64,000 nucleotides of DNA from Sphingobacterium sp. UGAL515B_05 (GTDB taxonomy: Bacteria; Bacteroidota; Bacteroidia; Sphingobacteriales; Sphingobacteriaceae), in assembly GCF_033097525.1 (NCBI RefSeq), contig NZ_CP109907.1, positions 3,782,001 through 3,846,000 of the forward strand. Direction: 5' to 3'. A program made the position numbers and the translations under genes. Positions 37,943 through 47,250 of the stretch are shown in pieces. The first letter of the stretch is position 1. Each line of letters begins with the position of its first letter. The notes below the pieces were generated by a model, which had not been told where the DNA came from, searched no databases, and saw nothing but the letters and a program-made list of their open reading frames with translations.

Positions 37943-39148
37943 ATGAATGAAAATAAGGAGTACAGTGAACTGATCACAAAATATAGAAGAGGTTCTTGTA
38001 ACGCGGCAGAGATAAAACGGATTCAGGAATTGATAAATGACCCTAAGTTTCTTACTGCTTTGGAAGAGCAATGGGAAAAGGGGGAACATGTTGTCGAGCA
38101 GGCTGCTATTGACAAAGAACGACGGTTTCAACACATTTTATTGCGCATAGAGGCGGGTGAAAAAATTAAAGCGATTCCTGATACCCGTAACACCGGACGA
38201 CCAAGACGCTTGTGGCTTAAAATGGCCGCTTCTATTTTTTTATGTGCTTTTGCAGCTTCACTATATCTTTATTTACAACAAGCTTCCAAACAGACTAGCG
38301 AAAGAAGAGTCGTTAACCAAAATTCGATCGTAGTCCCGGGAAGACAGACAGCACAGATCCTATTTGATGATGGAACTGCTGTCGATCTTGAAAAAATCAT
38401 TGGAGATACCACCATTGTGCGCACATCGTTTACTGTTCGTAAAACCAAGGACGGAAAAATTACCTATCATTTCCCGCAGGGACAAGCTGAAAATAAATTG
38501 GTATATAATACGATAGTGACACCTAAAGGCGGTGAGTACAAATTGGTGCTTCCCGATGGTACACAGGTGTGGCTCAATGCTATGACGAAAATTCGCTACC
38601 CCATCAATTTTCGGGCGCAGATTCGAGAGGTTGATCTGGAAGGTGAAGCTTACTTTGAGGTCACGAAGCTTATGAATGGAGGCAAACGTATTCCTTTTAT
38701 CGTGAAAACGGGTGGACAGTCGTTGGAGGTGCTAGGGACGGCTTTTAATATCTCCAGTTATAATCAGCAGGTAGTTACTACACTTACTGAAGGAAAGGTG
38801 AAATTGACCTATGCGGGAGCCCAAGTTGGCGAGAAGTTCCTGATACCCAATGAACAGTCACGATACGATATCAAGAAAGCTGTATTTACCAAAGCTGTGG
38901 TTGATCCTTTTTACTTTATGGCATGGAAAAATGGGAATTTTGCCTTTGACGACGCTTCAATCTATGAGGTGATGGAGGCAATTAGCCGTTGGTATGACGT
39001 CGAAATCCGCTATCATGGCAATTTAGAAAAAGTTCGCTTTTCGGGTTCAATATCCCGATATGAAAATATCGATAAACTGTTGAAAACAATCGCCCTAGCC
39101 GGGGGTGTCCGCTTTGAGCGGAAAGAAAGGAGGGTAGAGGTAATGTAA
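37943..39148 (+). CDS. FecR-family anti-sigma factor
   Basis: A 401-residue inner-membrane protein: cytoplasmic anti-sigma domain (about 1-88), one membrane helix (about 92-111, AASIFLCAFAASLYLYL), FecR domain (about 185-285; LPDGTQVWLNAMTKIRYP, LEGEAYFEV) and a C-terminal DUF4974 domain (about 325-400). It holds the ECF sigma factor until the STN domain of the SusC protein signals. The gap to the sigma gene is 148 bp. Confidence 0.92.
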   Translation: MNENKEYSELITKYRRGSCNAAEIKRIQELINDPKFLTALEEQWEKGEHVVEQAAIDKERRFQHILLRIEAGEKIKAIPDTRNTGRPRRLWLKMAASIFLCAFAASLYLYLQQASKQTSERRVVNQNSIVVPGRQTAQILFDDGTAVDLEKIIGDTTIVRTSFTVRKTKDGKITYHFPQGQAENKLVYNTIVTPKGGEYKLVLPDGTQVWLNAMTKIRYPINFRAQIREVDLEGEAYFEVTKLMNGGKRIPFIVKTGGQSLEVLGTAFNISSYNQQVVTTLTEGKVKLTYAGAQVGEKFLIPNEQSRYDIKKAVFTKAVVDPFYFMAWKNGNFAFDDASIYEVMEAISRWYDVEIRYHGNLEKVRFSGSISRYENIDKLLKTIALAGGVRFERKERRVEVM

Positions 39149-39158
39149 CAGGAAAAAA

Positions 39159-39183
39159 ACAGGAGTGTTGGAAGCACTCCTGT
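39159..39183 (+). other. Stem-loop between anti-sigma and SusC genes
   Basis: ACAGGAGTG (39159-39167) and CACTCCTGT (39175-39183) form a perfect 9-bp stem with a 7-base loop. No T run follows (next bases CTAATTG), so it is not a standard terminator. It may slow decay or transcription and set different levels for the receptor. Confidence 0.55.
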
Positions 39184-39251
39184 CTAATTGATGGATTTTG
39201 GATAAATCCTAGATTGATAGATCAAGTCGCTTATTATTAATTTATCAACCA

Positions 39252-42200
39252 ATGCAAATTTATAAAAAAAATCGGGCTCGCGTTTTCCCGATCAAGGAAA
39301 ACGTATGCTTTAAAATTCCAATTTCAATGAAATTGTCTATTGCTTTGCCGCTCTTATTTGCCGCAAATATGCATGTCGGAGCGATGACTTACGCACAAAA
39401 GGTAAGTTTATCCATGAAAAATGCCAAACTATCTACCGTTCTCAAAGACCTACAGAAGAAAAGTGGTGTTAATATTTTCTTTAACGAGTCCATCTTTTCG
39501 GAAGATAAGCTTGTCAATGTAAATTATAGAAATGTACCATTTAACGATGTATTGGAAGACATCTGTAAGCGATACAAGATCGATTATAAGCGTGTAGATA
39601 ATAATATTGTATTGAATCGCACCACGGCTGCCTTGTCGAAAACAGAAGACATTCGGATGAATATTCAGAAACGGCAGATCACAGGGGTAGTCAAATCAAT
39701 AGACGGTAAGGGGCTTGCTGCTGTAACGGTAACAGAAAAAGGAATGGGCAATAAGACCAGTACCCAAGCGGATGGTAGCTTCCGAATTGAGGTACAAAGC
39801 CAAAATCCTGTTCTTCAGTTTACGATCGTAGGTTACCAGGCTAAAGATGTCGCTGTCAACAATAACAATGTATTGACTGTTCAATTGGATACGGTTATCA
39901 ATGCAATGGATGAGGTTGTCGTTGTGGGATATGGAAAGCAGACGAAGCAGGATCTAACAGGTTCTGTCAATCAGCTGGACGAAAAGAGTTTCAGACAGGG
40001 AGCTGTCATCTCGGCCGATAATCTAATTCAAGGTAAAGTTCCCGGCGTGCGTGTAGTAGGGAACAGCGGCGAACCAGGCGGTGGCGTGGATGTAACGATT
40101 AGAGGGGTAGGTTCTATCCGCAGTGGCAGTACACCATTATTTGTTGTTGATGGAGTACCCTTGAGCAATGAAAATGTGAGCCCTGGTGGCCAGGATATCG
40201 GTTTTGGTTCAAGTAGACCTAAAAATCCACTGAATTTTCTGAATACAAGCGATATCGAATCCATTACGGTACTTAAAGATGCTTCGGCAGCGGCAATCTA
40301 CGGGGCAAGAGGTTCTAACGGTGTGGTGATTATTACGACAAAAAAGGGCAAGAAGGGGGAGGCCAATCTGACGGCTGATTCGTATCTGGGATTTTCTTCG
40401 GTGGCTCATAAAGTAGATGTGATGTCTGCCGAACAATACCGCAGTGCAATAAAAGATAAGGCGTTTGATCATGGTAGTAACACCGATTGGCAGGATGTGG
40501 TCTATCGCACGGCAAAAACAAGGAACAATTCCCTCTCCTTTTCAAAGGCAAGTAGTACAGGTAATTATTATGTGTCTGCTGCACAAATGGACCAGCAGGG
40601 GATTGTGCAGAACAGTGATTTTAGACGAACTTCTGCTCGTGTTAATGCTTCCGAATCGTTTTTGGATGATAAAAGGCTTACGGTTGGATTTAACCTTACG
40701 GCTAGTGAAACCAAAGATATCGGTGTACCGACAAGTGACAATACAGGGGCATTTGGCCAATTGATTACACATACTTTGATGGCTAATCCCACCCGTTCGG
40801 TATTTGATGACAAAGGGAATTTTACAAATTTTAATATGAATGCGCATTACAACCCGATGTATCTGTTGGATATCTATCGGGATAATACGCGGACACTGCG
40901 TGCATTGGGTAATTTGGATATTTCTTTTCGCATTATCGATGGGCTGGTATACAAGTTCAATTTAGGAATTGACCGCGCCATGGGTGAACGGAATACCACT
41001 ATTTTCCCCAATATTACCGACCTCAATCCACGAGGAAGATTCATGAAATATAATCAGAATTCGAAAAATACCCTGCTCGAGCATTACCTGAATTATAGTA
41101 AGCTGATCGATAAACATAAAATTGAAGCTTTAGCGGGATTTTCCTATCAGAAATTTGATAATGGAGGAAATGGTTATACCATTGATGGTATCGCAAATAA
41201 GGGGGAAGGTGTACTTCCTGAAAATAATCCGGGCTACGCTGGACGTCCAACAACAGCGACAGGTTTTTCTCAGGAGAATGAACTGCAGTCCTATTTTACA
41301 CGTGTAAACTATAGTTATGACAATCGTTACCTGTTGACAGCTTCCTTGCGCGCCGATGGATCGACCCGATTTGGAAAGAATAACAAATATGGTTATTTCC
41401 CTTCATTTGCTTTAGGCTGGAATATCGCTAAGGAAAACTTTCTGAAAGAGACCAATTGGCTGAATGACTTGAAATTCAGGGCCAGTTGGGGAAATACGGG
41501 TAATCAAGAAGTGCAGAATAAGATCACCAAAGCGAGTTATTCCTTGGCAGCTGGCAATGGCTATTACATGAATGACGACCTTGCACTGGTCAACGGCGTA
41601 TCTGTCAATCGTACACCCAATCCAAATTTAAAATGGGAGGTTGTGACACAAACAAACTTCGGTGTTGATTTTGATTTGTGGAAAGGTAAATTGTACGGAA
41701 CATTGGAATACTACAATAAAACCACCACAGATGCAATATTAAATATCCCTTCGCAGGTATTGAGCCCTACGGCCGATATATGGGTCAATATCGATGGTAA
41801 ATTGGTGAATAAAGGATTTGAGTTTTTACTCGGATCAAAGTTGATCAATAAGGAAGGATTTAGCTGGACAGTGGATGTTAATGGTGCTACACTGCAAAAT
41901 AAGATCGAAGATTTGCCAGTATCCGAAATTCTTTCCGGCGCTATTGCAGGACCAGGGCAATCTGGTGTGAACGTCAATATTTATAAGAGCGGATATGCTG
42001 CCGGCTCCTTTTATTTATGGGATTATGAAGGAGTAGATGATAAAGGTAATTACCAATATAGTGACCAGCGTCGAATTATCGAAGGGGCTTTACCCAAATT
42101 TACCTACGGTCTGAACAGCCAAATGTACTATAAGGCATTTGATTTTTCTTTTTCATTTATCGGACAGTTGGGCGGTTATAATTTTAATAATATGGCGATG

Positions 42201-42560
42201 AATGCCTTGAATATTAATAATCTGGCATCGGATAGAAATGTGTCCAATAGGTATTATGCGCCCAATATCAGTCCTTCCAATAACCCGCAGATTTCAACGC
42301 TTTACCTCGAAAAGTCTGATTTTATTCGTCTTAATTCTGTTCGTTTAGGCTATACGATACCTTTGGTCAGCAAGAAATGGGTTCAATCCGTTGGATTATA
42401 CGTAACAGGACAGAACCTATGGACGGTAACAAAATATTCGGGATATGATCCGTTGATCAACAGCCCGCGTGTAAGTAACGGCAACCAGTCGCTGGGGGTT
42501 GATTATACGGCCTATCCTTCGGCGAAGACATTTTTATTTGGTGCAACGATTAAATTTTAG
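39252..42560 (+). CDS. SusC/RagA TonB-linked receptor with STN signalling domain
   Basis: An 1102-residue outer-membrane transporter. After a signal sequence (to about MTYAQ, residue 49) come an STN domain (about 58-115; ILKDLQKKSG-type VLKDLQKKSGVNIFF), a carboxypeptidase-regulatory-like domain (about 138-215), the plug (EVVVVGYGKQTKQDLTGSV; DASAAAIYGARGSNGVV) and a barrel with FATIKF-type end (FGATIKF). The STN domain is expected because the pair is controlled by sigma/FecR. With SusD it imports a glycan or other large nutrient; no enzyme beside it reveals which. Confidence 0.94.
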   Translation: MQIYKKNRARVFPIKENVCFKIPISMKLSIALPLLFAANMHVGAMTYAQKVSLSMKNAKLSTVLKDLQKKSGVNIFFNESIFSEDKLVNVNYRNVPFNDVLEDICKRYKIDYKRVDNNIVLNRTTAALSKTEDIRMNIQKRQITGVVKSIDGKGLAAVTVTEKGMGNKTSTQADGSFRIEVQSQNPVLQFTIVGYQAKDVAVNNNNVLTVQLDTVINAMDEVVVVGYGKQTKQDLTGSVNQLDEKSFRQGAVISADNLIQGKVPGVRVVGNSGEPGGGVDVTIRGVGSIRSGSTPLFVVDGVPLSNENVSPGGQDIGFGSSRPKNPLNFLNTSDIESITVLKDASAAAIYGARGSNGVVIITTKKGKKGEANLTADSYLGFSSVAHKVDVMSAEQYRSAIKDKAFDHGSNTDWQDVVYRTAKTRNNSLSFSKASSTGNYYVSAAQMDQQGIVQNSDFRRTSARVNASESFLDDKRLTVGFNLTASETKDIGVPTSDNTGAFGQLITHTLMANPTRSVFDDKGNFTNFNMNAHYNPMYLLDIYRDNTRTLRALGNLDISFRIIDGLVYKFNLGIDRAMGERNTTIFPNITDLNPRGRFMKYNQNSKNTLLEHYLNYSKLIDKHKIEALAGFSYQKFDNGGNGYTIDGIANKGEGVLPENNPGYAGRPTTATGFSQENELQSYFTRVNYSYDNRYLLTASLRADGSTRFGKNNKYGYFPSFALGWNIAKENFLKETNWLNDLKFRASWGNTGNQEVQNKITKASYSLAAGNGYYMNDDLALVNGVSVNRTPNPNLKWEVVTQTNFGVDFDLWKGKLYGTLEYYNKTTTDAILNIPSQVLSPTADIWVNIDGKLVNKGFEFLLGSKLINKEGFSWTVDVNGATLQNKIEDLPVSEILSGAIAGPGQSGVNVNIYKSGYAAGSFYLWDYEGVDDKGNYQYSDQRRIIEGALPKFTYGLNSQMYYKAFDFSFSFIGQLGGYNFNNMAMNALNINNLASDRNVSNRYYAPNISPSNNPQISTLYLEKSDFIRLNSVRLGYTIPLVSKKWVQSVGLYVTGQNLWTVTKYSGYDPLINSPRVSNGNQSLGVDYTAYPSAKTFLFGATIKF

Positions 42561-42562
42561 TG

Positions 42563-44314
42563 ATGAAAAAGATTTTTTTTAATAAATATATCCTCTGCCT
42601 ATCCTTTATGTTGCTTTTAGGTAGTTGTACAAAGTTGGATGAGCAAGTACTCGATGAGGTGCTTGGTGACGATGCTTCAAATCCCGAAGGCGCATTGGCC
42701 GCGGCTTATGATCGTCTGGGAAAAGGAACTTTTGTTGATCATGGTGGGGTTTTTGCGCTCCAGCAATATACCACTGATGAAGCTATTTTGGCAACCCGTG
42801 GAAGTGATTGGGGCGATGGTGGTAAATGGCGTTCAATGCATGAATTTACCTGGACACCAGATAATGCCATTGTCACGGACAACTGGAATATGTTAACCAA
42901 TGGAATCACACGAGCAATGACGGCGATTAAAGCTGTGACAGCGTCAAATATCCCACAAAAAAAGCTCTTTCTTGCTGAATCCAGAGGACTATTGGCATTT
43001 TACATGTATACGGTTCTGGATTTGTATGGTCAGGTTCCTTATAGAGACCCCTTGGATGAACGTGCTCCTCTGGAAATAAAAAAGGCAGCCTCTACGATTG
43101 ATGAACTGATTGTAGAAGTCGAAAGATTACTTCCTGATTTGGCTTCGTTGGGCGATCAATCCACCCACAATGGTCGATTTACGAAGGAAGCAGCCTACGG
43201 TTTATTAACACAGATGTATCTCAATCGTGCTGTTTTTAAAAACAGGATGGCAAATACCTATGAATTTACCGAGAAAGCTGTCTCTGGTGAGGGAACAGAT
43301 ATGGATAGGGTCATCTATTATTCGTCACTGCTGATCAATTCTTCAAAATTCCGTTTGGAAAGCAACTATTTTAATAGCTTTTCCATTAAAAATGAGAAAG
43401 GCCCTGAGCTAATCTGGGTAATTACACAGAAAATCGATAAGATCAGAAATGGATCCAATTCTTTTGCTTACGTCTGCGTTGAACGTAACCAGCGGCCTAC
43501 TCCGGTAAATCGTGGTACCAATGCAGCCTGTATCACACCTGAATTTTATGCCACATGGAATGGAAATCATGATGATCCACGTTTCTCAAGAAAATATCAA
43601 TATAGCGACGGTACTTGGTTTTATAATGATCGGGAGCAAAGTGTTCCATCGACAGATATTGTACCGGGGACAAATCTGATGTGGTTTCATTTTAACCGCG
43701 GTATTATTGAAGGCCAACAGTATGGGCCAAAGCTGACTGCAAATGGGGCTTTTGAAATGACCGTAGACGGACGTATTAAGGTATCGCAATTGTCTATGGA
43801 GAAAAGCGCTGGTACAAAGATGGTATTTACTCCAGAACTCAATTTTGACGATCCCAAACAGGCTGTCTTTAAACAAGATCAAATCAATCGTGGTGTTCGG
43901 GTTTTTAAATATGAATACGATCCCGGGGACGGCAATGGCTCAAGCAATGTTGATATACCATTGGTGCGCCTTGGGGCAATTTACACCATGCGTGCAGAAG
44001 CTTATTTCAGAAAAGGAGAAGTGAATTTGGCGCTCAACGATATTAACAAATTACGTTCATCACGCACAAGGGAGTCACTCTATGGAAGTGAACCTGGGAA
44101 GACAATTTCCTCGTTGAATGCGGGCGATCTTTACCGTGAAATTGCTTTTGAAACCTACTGGGAGCTGCTTCGTCGCCCACAAATGATACGTTTCGGAAAG
44201 TATGATCTGCCTTATAGTGCCAAACCGGCAACACAGCCATTCAGGCGTCTGTTTCCGATTCCACAAAGTGTTATGGATGTGACGAAGGATTTTAAACAGA
44301 ACGAAGGATATTAA
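42563..44314 (+). CDS. SusD/RagB outer-membrane lipoprotein
   Basis: A 583-residue surface lipoprotein with lipobox LLGSCTKL (Cys about residue 22). The SusD helical fold shows in YDRLGKGTF, GLLAFYMYTVLDLYGQVPY and the C-terminal LRRPQMIRFGKYD, ending with the usual FPIPQSVMD segment. It starts two bases after the SusC stop, so the two are translated together. It caps the SusC barrel and binds substrate. A very strong terminator follows. Confidence 0.93.
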   Translation: MKKIFFNKYILCLSFMLLLGSCTKLDEQVLDEVLGDDASNPEGALAAAYDRLGKGTFVDHGGVFALQQYTTDEAILATRGSDWGDGGKWRSMHEFTWTPDNAIVTDNWNMLTNGITRAMTAIKAVTASNIPQKKLFLAESRGLLAFYMYTVLDLYGQVPYRDPLDERAPLEIKKAASTIDELIVEVERLLPDLASLGDQSTHNGRFTKEAAYGLLTQMYLNRAVFKNRMANTYEFTEKAVSGEGTDMDRVIYYSSLLINSSKFRLESNYFNSFSIKNEKGPELIWVITQKIDKIRNGSNSFAYVCVERNQRPTPVNRGTNAACITPEFYATWNGNHDDPRFSRKYQYSDGTWFYNDREQSVPSTDIVPGTNLMWFHFNRGIIEGQQYGPKLTANGAFEMTVDGRIKVSQLSMEKSAGTKMVFTPELNFDDPKQAVFKQDQINRGVRVFKYEYDPGDGNGSSNVDIPLVRLGAIYTMRAEAYFRKGEVNLALNDINKLRSSRTRESLYGSEPGKTISSLNAGDLYREIAFETYWELLRRPQMIRFGKYDLPYSAKPATQPFRRLFPIPQSVMDVTKDFKQNEGY

Positions 44315-44340
44315 AAAAGCAGTATTAAAATGAGTTCTTA

Positions 44341-44385
44341 AAAAAATGTTCCTCCTATCCCAACGATAGGAGGAACATTTTTTTA
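44341..44385 (+). terminator. Very strong terminator after SusD
   Basis: A 19-bp perfect stem (from A6TGTTCCTCC at 44341 to GGAGGAACATT at 44369-44379) with a five-base loop CCAAC and a T7 tail. Confidence 0.93.
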
Positions 44386-44445
44386 AGAAAATACTTTATA
44401 CTATTAAGACCGTGGAATGCTACCTGTATATCCGGGGACCCAAGT

Positions 44446-44565
44446 TTATTTTTTCTTTTCGGATTTTTCCTTACCATCAACAGGTAAATCCAATATAGCC
44501 ATTAATAATAGATAATAACCTTTTTCCAATCCTATTTTTTGTGCTTTTTGGTGTATTGTGTCCAT
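44446..44565 (-). CDS. Possible 39-residue small protein
   Basis: A short ORF starting MDTIHQKAQKIGLEKG, with a hydrophobic middle (YYLLLMAILDLP) and a lysine-rich tail (KEKSEKKK). It is amphipathic and ends in a charged tail, a composition seen in real small proteins. It lies in an otherwise empty 536-bp stretch between the SusD terminator and the small lipoprotein gene. No leader motif or modifying enzyme is near. Function unknown; it could also be chance. Confidence 0.4.
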   Translation of the reverse strand: MDTIHQKAQKIGLEKGYYLLLMAILDLPVDGKEKSEKKK

Positions 44566-44850
44566 ATCTTTAGTCAATTATTGTTTAAATACTATTTTGC
44601 TATTTGGGTAAACAGAATCAAATGCTGTACCCAAAAGCTTCCCATGTCCCGTTAACCGTATTTTTAGGGTGTAAATAACGTAGCGCATTCACGTTGTGAC
44701 AAAAAAATACGGACTACCCAAGTATTTAATGCAGTGAACGTATCAGACGTATCGGCAGCGAGATGTAAAAAGTACATGAACGTCATTGCTGTAAAACATT
44801 TTCAACGTCAGTATTGTCATACTTCCAATTAATAATTAAAACAGGTATTT

Positions 44851-45024
44851 ATGAAAAAGATAATTCCATTTGCACTCATGTCGAGTTTATTGATGCTCGT
44901 GTCGAGCTGTGCAGCAATAGAGGGTATATTTAAAGCTGGTGTGTGGTCGGGCATCCTATTGGTTGTTGTCGTAGTCGCTATTGTCATTTGGTTGGTGAGC
45001 AAGCTATTTGGCGGATCAAAATAA
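44851..45024 (+). CDS. Small lipoprotein with C-terminal membrane helix
   Basis: A 57-residue protein: signal and lipobox (LMLVSSCAAIEGIFKAG, Cys20) followed by a second hydrophobic helix (about 32-50) and a short basic tail (KLFGGSK). Proteins of this form are common in Bacteroidota and are sometimes mislabelled as phosphatidate cytidylyltransferase; no catalytic residue supports that. It may be a stress-related envelope protein. The 285 bp before it hold no other gene. Confidence 0.75.
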   Translation: MKKIIPFALMSSLLMLVSSCAAIEGIFKAGVWSGILLVVVVVAIVIWLVSKLFGGSK

Positions 45025-45056
45025 TGATATGAATAGGATTTTCGTTGATTAGGGAC

Positions 45057-45815
45057 TTATTGTTTTTCGACGAGATATTTCCAGTAACGTTTGGGAACAT
45101 GTCTTAAATGAAGCTTCAGGTTTTTGCGTGATTCAATAGAGGTACTCTTAAAATAAGTCTTCCAGAGATGCTGATAATCCTTTTCTTGAGGATCGAGATC
45201 CACTTCTAGTTGATATGGATCTTGAACCTCGTTATCATTATTATTTGATACCTCTAAGATATTTTTGCCATCATAATGGAAGCCATAGTTTCGCCGTATA
45301 TCATAAATCAACCAGCACTGGTCGGCGAATCGGTTTTTAAAGAAGTCTACAACCAGGGGGATCACATTGAAATCGGGTTCAACGATGGCTGTGTAGAGAT
45401 TATCGTTGGACTTGACAAATCGGATAAAAGCCTTCATGCGGTGTCGTTCGCGACTGATCTTTTTGATCGTCTGATGGATACGGAGTATAGGTGGGTATCC
45501 ATAATTGCGTATATCCAATTTTCCCCTTCGAAAAAGTTCGATAATGAGTCGAAATCCATTGAGCCATTCCGATTGATTATCGGACAAAAAGTTATGATAA
45601 AAAATTTTTGTTTCTTTTTTTCCAAGTATCTTTTCCATTGCCACTAAAATGCGCGTGGCTTTTTTAACATCAGTATGAACCTGTCGCTTCTCCGAAAAAA
45701 TATTTATTTCCACAGACTTTTCTGTTGTGGGAATGCTATCAAATTCTCTCCGTTCAAAGGCTTCAAATACACAACAAAGATATCCGGAATAACTTCCGTC
45801 AAAAATATAGTCCAT
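45057..45815 (-). CDS. TIGR03915-type DNA metabolism/repair protein (DUF4130)
   Basis: A 252-residue protein beginning MDYIFDGSYSGYLCCVFEAF, the hallmark start of the family that always accompanies the TIGR03916 radical SAM protein. The C-terminal half (MKAFIRFVKSNDNLYTAIVEPDFN split as KAFIRFVKS and YTAIVEPDFN, then DQCWLIYDIRRNYG, HLRHVPKRYWKYL) fits DUF4130. Its ATG overlaps the stop of the upstream gene by one base (TAATG), so translation is coupled. In some genomes the family is fused to uracil-DNA glycosylase, hence the link to repair. Confidence 0.88.
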   Translation of the reverse strand: MDYIFDGSYSGYLCCVFEAFERREFDSIPTTEKSVEINIFSEKRQVHTDVKKATRILVAMEKILGKKETKIFYHNFLSDNQSEWLNGFRLIIELFRRGKLDIRNYGYPPILRIHQTIKKISRERHRMKAFIRFVKSNDNLYTAIVEPDFNVIPLVVDFFKNRFADQCWLIYDIRRNYGFHYDGKNILEVSNNNDNEVQDPYQLEVDLDPQEKDYQHLWKTYFKSTSIESRKNLKLHLRHVPKRYWKYLVEKQ

Positions 45816-47068
45816 TAGAAAAGTGTTAGCTGGGTATTAGAAGCCGTAATTTTTGTACGAGGGTTACTTTCAAGAATAGACTTTCTGATGTTTTCGGGAT
45901 AGTGGAAGCCTCCAGCGATGAGCGTATCCTGGCAAACCATAAAATATTTGGCGCGATTATAGGCAATGCCTATTTTTCGAAGTTGATATTCTTTTAATTT
46001 TCCATATTTGCGTGACTGTACAATTTTGTTTGCGGATTGTCTGCCAATACCGGGGATTCGGATAATCCATTCATACGTAGCGCTGTTGATGTCGATGGGA
46101 AAGAATTGCGGGTTGCGTAGCGCCCAAGCAAGCTTAGGATCTATTTCCAGATCGAGCTGTTGATGCGTACTATTGAGTATTTCATGAAGCGAAAAACCAT
46201 AAAACCGAAGAAGCCAATCTGTCTGATAAAGTCTGTTTTCACGTACAAGAGGCGGTGATGTCCCAATTTGGGGAAGGTTGGAATCGGTCGCGTTGATGGG
46301 AATATATCCCGAATAATAAACCCGTTTGAGATTGTAATCTTTATAGAATGTATTGGCGGCCTGCATAATCTGTAGGTCGCTTTCTGGAGTCGCTCCAATA
46401 ACCAGCTGTGTACTTTGGCCTGCTGGTACAAACAAGGGTGTTTTCTTGTCTTTTTTTCGATCCTGCTGAAGGTTGAGGATTTCATTTTTAATAATCGATA
46501 GCGGCTCGCGAACGGATTGATGGTCCTTTTCGGGGGCAACGAGCTTGAGCCCCTCCTCAGTGGGAATTTCGAGGTTCACACTCATCCGGTCAACATATAG
46601 ACCTGCTTCTTTTAATAACGATTCACTCGCACCCGGAATCGCCTTGAGATGGATATAACCATTAAAACGTTCTTCCGTTCGAAGTTTCTTAACGACCAAC
46701 ATTAAGCGTTCCATGGTGTAGTCGGCAGATTTGAAAATACCCGAACTTAAAAAAAGACCTTCAATATAATTACGACGGTAGAAGTTCATGGTCAATTCGA
46801 CAACTTCCTTTACCGAAAATGCGGCTCGTTGTACGTCATTGCTTCGTCGGCTCACACAAAATGAACAGTCGTAGATGCAATAATTGGTCATTAAAATTTT
46901 TAGCAGGGAGACGCAGCGACCATCTTCGGTGTAGGTATGACAAATGCCACTAGTCGATGAATCACCTATACCACCACTATTTTTTCGTTTACTTCCGCTT
47001 GAGCTGCAACTTACGTCATATTTAGCGGCATCAGCTAATATTTGCAATTTATCATCAAAACCAAACAT
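45815..47068 (-). CDS. Putative DNA modification/repair radical SAM protein (TIGR03916)
   Basis: A 417-residue radical SAM enzyme. The iron-sulfur motif is CIYDCSFC (C-x3-C-x2-C) in NYCIYDCSFCVSRR. The C-terminal region has a helix-hairpin-helix (RIPGIGRQSANKIVQSRKYG), which would contact DNA. It is first in a two-gene operon with the TIGR03915 protein, and a perfect inverted repeat lies 29 bp before its ATG. The chemistry on DNA is not known to me. Confidence 0.92.
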   Translation of the reverse strand: MFGFDDKLQILADAAKYDVSCSSSGSKRKNSGGIGDSSTSGICHTYTEDGRCVSLLKILMTNYCIYDCSFCVSRRSNDVQRAAFSVKEVVELTMNFYRRNYIEGLFLSSGIFKSADYTMERLMLVVKKLRTEERFNGYIHLKAIPGASESLLKEAGLYVDRMSVNLEIPTEEGLKLVAPEKDHQSVREPLSIIKNEILNLQQDRKKDKKTPLFVPAGQSTQLVIGATPESDLQIMQAANTFYKDYNLKRVYYSGYIPINATDSNLPQIGTSPPLVRENRLYQTDWLLRFYGFSLHEILNSTHQQLDLEIDPKLAWALRNPQFFPIDINSATYEWIIRIPGIGRQSANKIVQSRKYGKLKEYQLRKIGIAYNRAKYFMVCQDTLIAGGFHYPENIRKSILESNPRTKITASNTQLTLF

Positions 47069-47096
47069 GATTTATTTTCTAATATTTTGACGTAAA

Positions 47097-47117
47097 AATA
47101 CTAATATTGTTAGTATT
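47097..47117 (-). promoter_or_regulatory. Inverted repeat upstream of the DNA-repair operon (candidate SOS-type operator)
   Basis: AATACTAA, TATTG, TTAGTATT: perfect 8-base arms with a 5-base centre, 29 bp before the start of the radical SAM gene. It covers the region where the promoter should lie. A LexA-like or other damage repressor is the simplest reading. Confidence 0.5.
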
Positions 47118-47250
47118 ATGAGCGCGTAAAATTACTTGATTTATCTTTTTTTACTCGTACTTTTCCCCATTCACTGCCGAATATAGCCCGAATTTGCTAA
47201 AAAAATAAACGATTTTCTATAGGATATTGTTCCTTAATAAACGACATATT

